This document shows, piece by piece, positions 21,519-33,124 of a DNA stretch of 64,000 nt (positions within the stretch are counted from its first letter, which is position 1; the number at the start of each line of letters is the position of its first letter). Both the position numbers and the translations under genes were made by a program. The stretch covers positions 124,001 to 188,000 of the forward strand of contig JAFEMH010000075.1 in assembly GCA_022495995.1 (NCBI GenBank), read 5' to 3'. Under the pieces are notes generated by a model. It did not search any database. It saw only the letters and a program-made list of their open reading frames with translations, and was not told where the DNA came from. Source of the DNA: Adenophora triphylla var. japonica. Its lineage: Eukaryota; Streptophyta; Magnoliopsida; Asterales; Campanulaceae.

Positions 21519-22755
21519 TGTTAGGACCTAACTTTGATCAATGTCTTAGTTAGTTGGTTTTGATAAAGGAATATATATATAGAACAGGGTTTATATCAAA
21601 AGATGTTATCTGTCATAATTCTTCACTTTGACGGCTATGAGTCGACGGCTATGATTCTTTCTTATACAATGTTTACAATCAATCAAAAACATGAATCATA
21701 GTCACTCTCTAAGTCATCAAGATCATCAAGTGCATCTCAGTCCTTATTAGAGATCCTCTCGATAGCTAAGCATTGCCATGATCTCGACAGGCTATGACTT
21801 CGGTCCTCGGGAACTGACCATCTCCTCGCTCACACCATGTTACCACAAACTCAACCATGTTAGATCCCGCATCTTCACAGCCTATCAAGTCCATCAATGA
21901 AGACCAATGAAGACCACCGAAGACCTTCTAGAAGCTCTCGGTTCAAGCTCACAGCTCAAGACGGCTCATGAAGACTGCATGTGGACAAGTGGGACAAAGA
22001 CCAAATCTAAAGCTCATTAATGTAGCTGCAATGCGTCATATTCCAACGGCTACATTGAAGGGTATAAATAGAGGATCTCTTCCTCTAACAAAATTACTGA
22101 AAAATACTCATTTTCCCAGTCAAAAACCCTTTCCAAACACCCACACACACCTTGCGTAATCCACACACACACACACCAATCCTTACCTTTAAAACCCCGT
22201 TCCAAAACCAAAACCTTCACCCCTAAACCTCTTCACCAACAAAAACAACCCCCGTGTGTTAATTCACAAACCCCAACCACCTAAGACTGTACTTTAGGTG
22301 TAGAATAAGTTTGTAATCACTCAAGACTGTACTTTGAGTGTATTAGTTATTTTGTAAAATCTTGAGACTGTACTTCAAGTTGTAAAAGCACTTAAGACTG
22401 TACTTTAAGTGTATCCCTAGTTGACTGTACTAATTAGGAAGAGGAAGTTCAAGGAACTTACCTAAATCAATCATTTGTAATTTTTGTTGATTAAAGATTA
22501 TAATAAAATTGATCTCACTTGTCAAGTTTGACAGTGAGGGTGGATGTAGGAGGAGTGAACTCTGAACCACTTTAAATTCTCTGTGTTATTACATTTTTGC
22601 AATCACATTCACACACTTGCATTATCTCCTTGTGTTTGTTGTCCTACCATTATTTCAAATCACTTTTATTCCGCTGCACAAATTAAATTATCATCTGACA
22701 GCTAAGCTAATACCATAGCTGTCTGATCATCTACATACCAAGCAAGGGCCTTTCA
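21519..22755 (+). repeat. 3' LTR of the copia-type element
   Basis: TGTTAGGACC to GGGCCTTTCA, 1237 bp. It matches the 5' LTR except for a small set of differences, most of them CAG/CTG against CGG/CG (for example GACAGCTATG against GACGGCTATG). Followed by the GATGT duplication at 22756-22760. Confidence 0.93.
22278..22438 (+). ncRNA. Five-hairpin array with invariant loop GACTGTACT (3' LTR)
   Basis: Same array as at 12831-12991, identical in stems and loops, so the terminal copy of the RNA would carry it too if it lies within R. Confidence 0.75.
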
Positions 22756-23454
22756 GATGTGATGAGCCATGTAATTAGTGAAGATTTTTCTTTCATTCAA
22801 CATGGAAAAGAATCTTTCATTTCTCCAACTTGGGTATCAACTATTAAGAGGGATTGATATTTTGAAACCCCAAATTGTCCTTTAGTAAGAAGTTGGGTTG
22901 GGTTTTGGTAGGTTGATAGTGTAGTGTGTGGTGCAGTTTGTTTTCTTTATTTGGCCATAACAGCTTTGCCTACATGATCATGTGCCTTTCTCTGGTTTCT
23001 TTGAGCCAAACAAAATGCTAAAGTGATAAGGTAATAATTACTTCTTGTCTTTTTAAGAGTATGTAATCTAGAAATGATAATATTGGGATCATTGATGAGG
23101 TAATAACTAGGAGTGAAATTGATCTTGCTCTTGCTAAAGGTTTGGTGACAGTGAGAGCTAGGGATGGGGATGAGGATGAGAATTGCCCAAGTTTGAAGTC
23201 AGATTTTTTGATTTGGAGGCTCGGAGCTGCAAGAGTGTTGCTAGATTATTCAAAATTAGTCTTTATATCTATAGTGATTTTTTTTTTAATTTAGTTCCTG
23301 TAATTTATTTAAGTTTTTTGATCGTGCGTTTAACGCACGAGTGTTAGACTAATTTATTTTAAATGGAGTAAATAAAATCATTACAAGTAGAAAGCCTATA
23401 TCTATCCGAGGGAAGTTTTCAAACAATAGTTTGAAGTTATACTCCCTCCGGGAG
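22756..23454. other. Right-hand flank of the copia insertion (third copy of protease downstream region)
   Basis: Resumes the sequence homologous to 6488-7190 after the target duplication. It ends at a Stowaway start (CTCCCTCCGG at about 23442) that breaks after a few bases into a different repeat. No gene seen. Confidence 0.75.
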
Positions 23455-24776
23455 TTTTCTTTGGAAACACAACATCATTACACAGAAACTTTGTATCCAA
23501 GAAAACCCCTTATTTTCTCAAGAAACTTTGGGAGTTTTCTTTGATTATACAAAAAGGTACAAAAAAAAACTGTTTGGGGGTGGGGTGTGGTTCATTGAAC
23601 ATTGAAGGTTCGATTAATTTCAAGAGACAAATATTTGGGAAATTGGATATAAATGATTGGTGGTGGGAGGGGTGAAAGAGGGGTGGGGAGTTTATTGGAA
23701 TGAAATGGGGAGGATGAAAGAAAGGTTCTTGGTTAGGTGGGGGTAGGAAGCCATTGTTGTTGTTGAAAGGTTATAAAAATGGAAGAGGCCAGAGGAAGAA
23801 GACAGGGAGATAATCTTTTTTTTTGTGTGGTGGGTAGGATTTAGTGAGTAATTTAATTATTATCTAGAGGGTAGAAAAGTAATTTCATAAATACTTAATT
23901 TTTAAAGAAATGATGAAAATAACATTATTAAGGCCAGCTGTAAAACAAGATGTCAATTGTTTGGGGGGGGGCAGGGGGTGGGGGGGGTATGGTTCATTGA
24001 ACATTGAAGGTTCAATTAATTTCAAGAGACAAATTTTTAAAGACACAATGAAAATAACATTACTAAGGCCAGCTGTGATACAAGATGTATACATACTCAA
24101 TCTCATTCCCATTGGCTAGCAGTCTGCTACATATAAATAAATGAATAGGACATCATTTAAAAAATCTAGCTGTCAAGAATCAATTATCAAATGCGAGAAA
24201 GAATCAACCCCATTCCCATTGGCTAGCAGCAATCTGTGTCATCTGCTATATATAAATAAATGAATAGACATTATTCAAAAATGAACAGTTGGGCTTTAAA
24301 GTAAGGTATTTAATGATGAAAGCTACATAATTTAAAAATCTAGCTGTCAAGAATCAATCACCGAGAAAGATGATAACTACTCCCTCCGTTCCGCCAAAGA
24401 GGCAAAGTTTTTGCCTTGCACGAAAATTAAGAAAAGTGATGTACGAAAGAAAAAAAGTGTATAATAGAATAAATGTTGTGAGTATGAAAAGTGATGTAGG
24501 AAAGAGAAAGTAGGGTAGGGAATAGTTAGTGGATATTTATTGTGAGTATGACAAGCGGATCCCACAAATAAAGAAATAATAAAAAAAAATCATTTTTGGA
24601 TTGTGCCTTTTCAAATGGAATACCCGAAAAGGAAATTTATGCCAAAAGGAAATTTATGCCATTGTTGTTGTTGAAAGGATTACATACTACTGCGTAGGTA
24701 TAACCAAGGAGGGGTGGGGAGTTATTTGGCGGAAGTGGAATGAAATTGGGAGGATGAAAGAAAGGTTCTTGGTTAG
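23455..24776. repeat. Repeat block E, copy 1 (partner 33125-34417)
   Basis: Begins around TTTGGAAACACAACATC, passes a G-rich stretch and two diverged copies of the GGCTAGCAG...TATATAAATAA module head, then a Stowaway-like element, and joins the AT-rich module. The partner block has the same order. The short ORFs are not convincing genes. Confidence 0.8.
24380..24600. mobile_element. Truncated Stowaway-like MITE
   Basis: A left terminus CTCCCTCCGTTCCGCC is present, but no matching right terminus is found before the linker at 24601. A copy lies at 34020-34241, and interior-only remnants are at 1329-1460 and 26093-26224. Confidence 0.6.
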
Positions 24777-26092
24777 GTGGGGGTAGGAATCAATTGTTGT
24801 TGTTGAAAGGATATGAAAATGGAAGAGGCCAGAGGAAGAAGACAGGGAGATAATCTGTTTTGTGGGTATGATTTAATGAGTAATTTAATTATTATCTAGA
24901 GGGTAGAAAAGTAATTTCATAAATACTTAATTTTTAAAGAAATGATGAAAATAACATTACTAAGGCCAGCTATGAAACAAGATGTCAATTGTTTGGTGGG
25001 GGCGGGGGGAGGTATGGTTCATTGAACATTGAAGGTTCAATTAATTTCAAGAGACAAATTTGTGATATAAGATGTCGACATACTCAATCCTATTCCTATT
25101 GGCTAGCGGTATGCTATATATAAATAATTGAATAGGACATCATTTAAAAAAGCTAGCGATCTGTACATATAAATAAATGAATAGGACATCATTTAAAAAT
25201 TCTAGCTGTCAAGAATAAATTACTAGAGAAATAAATTACTAGAGAAAGATGATAACTAATGGGTGCTATTATTTGCACTTCCAAATTTTTAAAAAAAAAG
25301 TAGGGTAAAAAACCTCAATAATTTAAATGTATTATTACTTTAACTTGAAAACCGGACTGATATTTACTATTAAGCCCCTCTATTTACTACTAGGTCTTAG
25401 GCTTATTAATTGTAATATTTCCCTTGTTCCATGAAATATGAATACCCCTTGTTTTTTCCTTTTTCCTTCTCAATGTTTTCTATTTTTATTACAAGATCAC
25501 AAGTCATAAATAGTTAATTATTTATATTTGTACTTACAATAAATATATTTTTTTCTCATTAATTTTCAAATCGATTTAAATACTCCCTACGATTTAAAAT
25601 ATCTGTTGAATTTGAACTTTTTACAATTTTTTAAAGAAATACAATTATTACATCAACTTAATTATCAATATTATCATTATTTAATATCCGTCTCACTTAC
25701 ATTACTTCTCACCATAAATCAACTAATAAAGTGCAATTAAAATGATTAAGTACAAAGGGTTTAATTTTATATCTTTCTATTTTCTAGTGAAATAACCAAA
25801 TCACATATGATTCATTAATTTTCCTTCATGTTTACAAACATAAAAACCTCCAATCATATTTATATTATATTAAAATTATTTAAAGAAGTAAAAAAATTGG
25901 CAACATGTTTTTCATATTTTTAACTAGAATAAGCCCGTGTCCGAGGACACGTTTTTTTTTTCAATTAAGCCCGTGTCAGAGGACACGTTTTTTTTATTCA
26001 AAAATTTTTTTTTAAAGGGCAAAATGGGAAATTCGACACATGGTAGTGCATTCATAGTCTTGTAGATAGTGGAGGTGGGTTTGATACTAGAG
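24777..26092. repeat. AT-rich module, copy 3 of 5
   Basis: Counterpart of 1-1328. The palindromes near 25937-25990 are partly changed (GTGTCAGAGGACAC in the second). A MITE-interior remnant and linker follow to 26400. Confidence 0.85.
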
Positions 26093-26400
26093 AATAAATG
26101 TTGTGAGTATGAAAAGTGATGTAGGAAAGAGAAAGTAGGGTAGGGAATAGTTAGTGGATATTTATTGTGAGTATGACAAGCGGATCCCACAAATAAAGAA
26201 ATAATAAAAAAAATCATTTTTGGATTGTGCCTTTTCAAATGGAATACCCGAAAAGGAAATTTATGCCAAAAGGAAATTTATGCCATTGTTGTTGTTGAAA
26301 GGATTACATACTACTTTGTAGGTATAACCAAGGAGGGGTGGGGAGTTATTTGGCGGAAGTGGAATGAAATGGGGAGGATGAAAGAAAGGTTCTTGGTTAG

Positions 26401-27708
26401 GTGGGGGTAGGAAGCAATTGTTGTTGTTGAAAGGATATGAAAATGGAAGAGGCCAGAGGAAGAAGACAGGGAGATAATCTGTTTTGTGGGTAGGATTTAA
26501 TGAGTAATTTAATTATTATCTAGAGGGTAGAAAAGTAATTTCATAAATACTTAATTTTTAAAGAAATGATGAAAATAACACTACTAAGGCCAGCTATGAA
26601 ACAAGATGTCAATTGTTTGGTGTGGGGGGGGTATGGTTCATTGAACATTGAAGGTTCAATTAATTTCAAGAGACAGCTGTGATATAAGATGTCGACATAC
26701 TCAATCCTATTCCTATTGGCTAGCAGTATGCTATATATAAATAATTGAATAGGACATCATTTAAAAAAAGCTAGCAGTCTGTACATATAAATAAATGAAT
26801 AGGACATCATTTAAAAATTCTAGCTGTCAAGAATAAATTACTAGAGAAATAAATTACTAGAGAAAGATGATAACTACTGGGTGCTATTATTTGCACTTCC
26901 AAATTTTTAAAAAAAGTAGGGTAAAAAACCTCAATAATTTAAATGTATTATTACTTTAACTTGAAAACCGGACTGATATTTACTATTAAGCCCCTCTATT
27001 TACTACTAGGTCTTAGGCTTATTAATTGTAATATTTCCCTTGTTCCATGAAATATGAATACCCCTTGTTTTTTTCCTTTTTCCTTCTCAATGTTTTCTAT
27101 TTTTATTACAAGATCACAAGTCATAAATAGTTAATTATTTATATTTGTACTTACAATAAATATATTTTTTTTCTCATTAATTTTCAAATCGATTTAAATA
27201 CTCCCTCTGATTTAAAATATCTGTTGAATTTGAACTTTTTACAATTTTTTAAAGAAATACAATTATTACATCAACTTAATTATCAATATTATCATTATTT
27301 AATATCCGTCTCACTTACATTACTTCTCACCATAAATCAACTAATAAAGTGCAATTAAAATGATTAAGTACAAAGGGTTTAATTTTATATCTTTCTATTT
27401 TCTAGTAAAATAACCAAATCAAATATGATTCATTAATTTTCCTTCATGTTTACAAACATAAAAACCTTCAATCATATTTATATTATATTAAAATTATTTA
27501 AAGAAGTAAAAAAAATTGACAACATGTTTTTCATATTTTTAACTAGAATAAGCCCGTGTCAGAGGACACGTTTTTTTTTAAATTAAGCCCGTGTCCGAGG
27601 ACACGTTTTTTTTATTAAAAAATAATTTTTTTAAGGGCAAAATGGGAAATTCGGCACATGGTACTGTTCATAGTACTGTAGATAGTGGAGGTGTGTTTTA
27701 TACTATAG
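26401..27708. repeat. AT-rich module, copy 4 of 5
   Basis: Counterpart of 1637-2961, with the palindrome pair near 27555 and 27592. Confidence 0.85.
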
Positions 27709-27712
27709 ATAA

Positions 27713-27999
27713 TCCCTCCGTCTCAGCCCAAAGTAGACTTCTTTTCTTTTTGGTCCTGTCTCAAATTTGAATGTAGACTATTCTAAATGAAAGGAAATCT
27801 TTACTATTTTTTCCACTCATTCTCTCTCCTATTTTACTTTTACACTCACAACACCAATCAAATCACTTTTCCTCCCACTCATTCTTTCTCCTATTTAATT
27901 TTTCATACTCACAATATTTCCTTCCACTTTTTATTTCTCTTATTTTTTCTTAATTTGTGTGCCCAAAATTTGGTCTTCATTGAGTTGGGACCGAGGGAG
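27713..27999. mobile_element. Stowaway-type MITE (copy of 2965-3249)
   Basis: The left terminus is slightly altered (AATCCCTCCG); the right terminus GGGACCGAGGGAG is intact. Confidence 0.8.
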
Positions 28000-28444
28000 T
28001 ATGTTATGTTCTTTTCAACTCTACTAGCTATTGAAAAGTCATTAGTGTATGAGGCATAGTACAGCCCACGTGATGATGTTTAAAGTATGTATGCATACAC
28101 CAACCACTCAATCAATACTAACACACAAATAGTACCAACCATAAATATCTAGAAAATGGACCATTTGAAGATATATTTTCTCCTTTCTTTTCTCCTTTCC
28201 CACTTACCACCTTACTAAATCGAATTTTCTTCATATAATTAAGAACTATATGCAATCCACATTAAAAAAAAAAAAAATCAATTATATATTTATATGTATT
28301 TTATAGTTTCTTTCATATAAATGATTGTTTATCTTATCATATACTGTAATTTATTAAAAATTAATTTGATGATAAAAAAAGTAAAAACATTAGGCCTTAT
28401 AAAGAAATTAATGAATATTAATCGATGCAATCGATAAGTAAATA

Positions 28445-28732
28445 CTCCCTCCGTCCCACCAGAAATGTCCCAACTTTCCTTTTTGGGTGTCCCATTTAAA
28501 ATGTTCTAACCCAAAAAAGGAAAGTTTTTTATTACTTTTTTATTTGTGGCACCCACTTGTCATACTCACAATACATATCCACTAACTATTCTCTACCCCC
28601 ATTTTCTCTTTCCTACATCACTTTTCATACTCACAACATTTATTTCACTATACACTTTTTCTCTTTCTTACATCACTTTCCTTAATTTTTGTGCATGGGC
28701 CATTTTGAGACATTTCGGGCGGGCGGAGGGAG
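28445..28732. mobile_element. Stowaway-type MITE (copy of 3701-3991)
   Basis: CTCCCTCCGTCCCACC and CGGGCGGAGGGAG termini, flanked by TA. Confidence 0.85.
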
Positions 28733-29163
28733 TATTTAGTACCAGTTTTTCTTTTTTTTTTTTTTGTCTACAAGTAATGACTTTGATTTTATTTTTAAAA
28801 ATAAGGGTACAAAACAAGTAAATATTTATTTAAATTTTTGTATTGATTGCATGCAAAGTGGACTCACAAACCCAAAACACACTTATCATCTTCTACTTTA
28901 ATAACCCTATAATATAGCCAAGTGTAAAGTTACTTTTTGTTTTTTTTTTTTCTCAATTCATGAAAAACATTGAAAAGGTAGTGTATATAGAATTGAAGTA
29001 GTGGGAATAGAAATTCCCTAACTACTATGCCTGCCAACAAGAAGAGTGTCTAAACTAAATGAGAGATGACATTTTTTTCAAATTTGTTTTTACATCAATT
29101 ACAACGACAATTTTCTTCGATATTTATTTAGGGACGGAGGGGATAGAAAGGATTTACGCATAG

Positions 29164-30837
29164 AATGGAAATTGATTGTCATATGCCTTTTATTTTACAG
29201 GGAAGGAAACTGGCAATTGATTCCAGTTTCAGAGAGGTATGAACTCAATATGCATCGTGTCACTTTCACTAACTCTGTTACGGAGTCTTTAAGACATGAA
29301 TGAACAATCGTCTAGCACTCCGTGCTGCAAAACATATGAATTTTTGTTATATTGTAGACATAAAATGAACAAATCTTTATATCATAAACTTTGTAGGTTA
29401 AACTACCTCGTGAGTTCATTAAGCTTTCACCTATATCCAGTGCCATCATTCCTCACAGAACCCCCGATGGTCATGTGTCCAAGACTGGATATGTGAAGTT
29501 ATTGGCCTTCTCTCAGGTATTTAAGTTCCTGCTCATTTAGAAGTACAAGTTTACGGGGTGTTTATTAACTTGGTTTTAACAAAGGGCTACCCAATCGTTT
29601 AACAGACAGCTGCTTCTGATATGATCCTGTAAGTTATGACATGTTGTTATCTCCCAAAAGAAAATATGTTCAAAAAATAAATAAGATGAACGTGCCATCT
29701 GTTCATATTCTATTTTCTACAACTTGACTGTTTTTTGGTTTCTTCTTGTGATGCATAAAACAGGGTGGTTTGGTAAAAGCTGGATTGGATGTTGCACAAA
29801 TATGGCTAGATGGAGATGACACTTGTAAACACAATAGACAGGGATGGGAACTTGTTACCCATCAACATGGTTAATGGGCATGCTCTTACCCGTGATCCAC
29901 TTGTCGTGCTTGTAAGTTCAGCTGCATTTGCCTTCCAAATTTCAATGTATATACTTCGGAAGACTAGAAAGCAATGATATAATCTCTCTTGGAAACAGGT
30001 AAACGAGGGAACTGCAAGTGCGAGTGAGATCTTGGCAGGGGCACTCCATGACAATGGCAGGCCAAAACTAGTGGGTCACAAAACCTTTGGCAAAGGAAAA
30101 ATTCAGGTATTCATTGTTGTTTTATGCTTGAAAAGATTTGTCAACTTAAAAGTCTCTAGTAAAGAGTGATGGCCCAGGAGCACGAGGCTACCACCATTAA
30201 AGGGTCTCGGAAAGGTCTAATTTTTGCCATGTACTTTGATGCGAAAAGAGGCACTCTTTGTTTCTTTTGTTTTAGTCACATAGGTGGAAGGGGTATCTCT
30301 GTTGTTAGACTATATATTCCACATCTCCTAGAGAACTAAACATGGAATTACCAATTTGTTTTAAGGTGAAACCTCTAATCTAAGATGGTATCAGCCATTG
30401 GCCTTCTGTGGTTGATGACGTCAAAGTCAGGGGAACCTCAAAGTCAGAAGTTCCCCTGGCAGTCTGAGGAATGCCTGCCCTTTTTTCATTTAGGTCATCA
30501 ACAAGTTTGTATAAAGTATGGTTTTTGGATGCAATTAAATTTTTCAAACCAACTTCATTCATTGCAGAGTGTTACTCATCTGCATGATGGATCGGCTCTT
30601 TTTATCACAGTCGCAAAGTATTTATCACCGGCACTTCATGACATAGACCAAGTTGGCATAACACCCGATGTCCAATGCACAACCGAGATGCTAAATTCAC
30701 CAAAGAATTCATTTTTGAAAAGCAAGAACTCTCCTCCCTCCTCTTCCTTGGAAAAGGATTCATGTATATTGGTTGCAGAGCATGAGTTGGATATTCAAGG
30801 CTCCCAAGGCTCTGCCCTTGAAAGCTCGCAGTTCTGA
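29164..30837 (+). pseudogene. CTPA3-like C-terminal processing peptidase, 5'-truncated copy C
   Basis: Counterpart of copy A at an offset of 24,740. Exons at 29397-29516, 29764-29911 (same 2-bp deletion at DGDE), 29999-30106 (ASASE and TFGKG present) and 30568-30837 (90 codons with stop). The exon between 29516 and 29764 has the same internal deletion as copy A, so the lesions predate the block duplication. It cannot encode a working protease because the PDZ and N-terminal regions are missing. Confidence 0.85.
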
Positions 30838-30865
30838 AACTCCTTTCACTCTGTATCATAGTCAT

Positions 30866-30868
<3 letters not shown>

Positions 30869-30898
<30 letters not shown>
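30869..30898. repeat. (AT)n microsatellite
   Basis: About 15 AT units, shorter than the homologous tract at 6128-6170. Confidence 0.95.
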
Positions 30899-30901
<3 letters not shown>

Positions 30902-32289
30902 AATAGTTTCCATGTTACGGCGTGTGGGTGTACAAATTATTTGTAAATAGATGTATCCAAAATGATAGTCAATCTTTAGGTTCATGTATATTTTGACATT
31001 GATTGCTAGCTTCAATATAATTCATCGGTTACGCAACATCTATTACTATATAAAAGATGAAGTCAATATAGCACTTTCCCTCCATAACTCTCACCTAGAC
31101 ACAATTTTGACTAGATTCATTTGCCTTAAGTATGGAAATTTTCGCCTCTTTGAATTTAAATTTCTGTATCTTTGGAGCTCATTTGTTAATTTAGTGAATT
31201 TTTGCCCTAGTGGGGATGTGATGAGCCATGTAATTAGTGAAGATTTTTCTTTCATTCAACATGGAAAAGAATCTTTCATTTCTCCAACTTGGGTATCAAC
31301 TATGAAGAGGGATTGATATTTTGAAACCCCAAATTGTCCTTTAGTAAGAAGTTGGGTTGGGTTTTGGTAGGTTGATAGTGTAGTGTGTGGTGCAGTTTGT
31401 TTTCTTTATTTGGCCATAACAGCTTTGCCTACATGATCATGTGCCTTTCTCTGGTTTCTTTGAGCTAAACAAAATGCTAAAGTGATAAGGTAATAATTAC
31501 TTCTTGTCTTTTTAAGAGTATGTAATCTAGAAATGATAATATTGGGATCATTGATGAGGTAATAACTAGGAGTGAAATTGATCTTGCTCTTGCTAAAGGT
31601 TCGGTGACAGTGAGAGCTAGGGATGGGCATGAGGATGAGAATTGCCGAAGTTTGAAGTCAGAGTTTTTGATTTGGAGGCTCGGAGCAGCAAGAGTGTTGC
31701 TAGATTATTCAAAATTAGTCTTTATATCTATAGTGATTTTTTTTTTTTAATTTAGTTCCTATAATTTATTTAAGTTTTTTGATCGTGCGTTTAATGCACG
31801 AGTGTTAGACTAATTTATTTTAAATGGAGTAAATAAAATCATTACAAGTAGAAAGCCTATATCTATCCGAGGGAAGTTTTCAAACAATAGTTTGAAGTTA
31901 TACTCCCTCTGTCTCTAAATAAATGTCCAAATTTAAGAAATTATTGTCCCAAAATAATGAATCTTTTTCGTAAAAAACTTTGCCCCTAACACTTTTTATC
32001 AAAAAATGATTCATTATTCCTTTTAGGGCAAATGGCATATAGGTACCCTTAAGTTTTACAGAAGTTTTAATATGGGTACCTATATTTCATTTTTGACACT
32101 TTTGTTATATTCACACTTTGTGGCAATGTGGGTCAAAAGTGGATGGTTGTTAATGAAATTGGACGGAAGCTAACGTGGTGAACGAAAATTTAACGAACTT
32201 CTTTAAAAATTTGCATTATCCATCCTTGAAATCTTATTTCATTATATATTAATCATTTTTAGAATCAAATGTCAATTGAATATAAAATA
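30899..32289. other. Downstream flank of protease copy C, no gene seen
   Basis: Homologous to 6171-7561. The uninterrupted GATGT target site is at 31215-31219. Confidence 0.6.
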
Positions 32290-32540
32290 CTCCCTCCGTA
32301 GAATCTTACCCATTTTACCATTTAGGGCGTCCCACTTATAAGTCACACTTCCTAAAAGGAAAATTTTTTAATACTTTTTTATTCATGTGACTCACTTGTC
32401 ATACTCACAACAACTATCCACTTACTATTCTTTACCCCACTTTCTCTCTCGTACCCACTCACAACTCCTACTTTAATAACATTATTTCTTATTTTTCGCG
32501 CGAAACAGTAAATGAGTAACCTTTTATGGAACGGAAGGAG
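32290..32540. mobile_element. Stowaway-type MITE (copy of 7562-7812)
   Basis: CTCCCTCCGTAG at the left, ACGGAAGGAG at the right. Confidence 0.7.
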
Positions 32541-32568
32541 TAAGATGTAAGAATAATAAAATCATATA

Positions 32569-32855
32569 CTCCCTCCGTCCCACACTAGTGTGGACCATTT
32601 TTTTGGGCACACTAATTAAGGAAAAGTAAGAGAGATAAATAATGGAAGGAGGTGTTTGTGAGTATGAAAAATTAAATAGGAGAGAGAATGAGTGGGAGGA
32701 ATAGTAAATTGATTGGTGTTGTGAGTGTAAAAGTAAAGTAGGTGAGAGAATGAGTGGGTGGAATAGTAAAGATTATTTGCCATTTTTGACAGTCCACACT
32801 AATCTGAGACGGACCAAAAGGAAAATAAGTCAACACTAAACTGGGACAGAGGGAG
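32569..32855. mobile_element. Stowaway-type MITE (copy of 7841-8127)
   Basis: CTCCCTCCGTCCCAC and GGGACAGAGGGAG termini, flanked by TA. Confidence 0.85.
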
Positions 32856-32957
32856 TATCTTCCAACCTCATATTTTTTTTTAAAGAACAATATCACATGT
32901 CAATTGTTTATAAATTAGGGGGTCAAAATGTCAACTATCCTTCATCTTCAACCTCAA

Positions 32958-33124
32958 ACAAAATAAACCAAAAAAACAATCAAAATCTCCACCTCCTTGA
33001 CAGCCATTACCCTCATTTGTCGTCACAATCAGTCCATCATCCTCTGTAATACACCATCCAACCCTAGTCACCACCCTCCTCTGCCCACCCATACAATCAG
33101 AACAAAGAAACTTTGTAACGATCA
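32958..33124. other. Unique segment between duplication blocks
   Basis: Not repeated elsewhere in the window. A minus-strand ORF (ATG 33266, end 32931) runs through it. Its product has no domain I recognise, and it spans a block junction, so I do not call it a gene. Confidence 0.4.

Larger units (their letters stand above)
12075..22755 (+). mobile_element. Ty1/copia-type LTR retrotransposon lacking recognisable reverse transcriptase
   Basis: A complete 10,681-bp insertion: 5' LTR, tRNA-Met primer site, gag, protease, integrase, an extra-ORF region, purine tract and 3' LTR, bounded by GATGT duplications at 12070-12074 and 22756-22760. Gene order gag-PR-IN upstream of where RT should be is that of Ty1/copia. 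After the integrase C-terminal region no copia RT or RNase H motif is seen in any frame. About 4 kb of other sequence fills the space to the 3' LTR. The element is probably non-autonomous and mobilised in trans. All ORFs carry stops or frameshifts, although the two LTRs are nearly identical. Confidence 0.9.
24777..32957. repeat. Segmental duplication, copy 2 (partner 1-8229)
   Basis: Same order of elements as 1-8229. The last shared phrase is CAACCTCAA at 32957. Confidence 0.95.
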
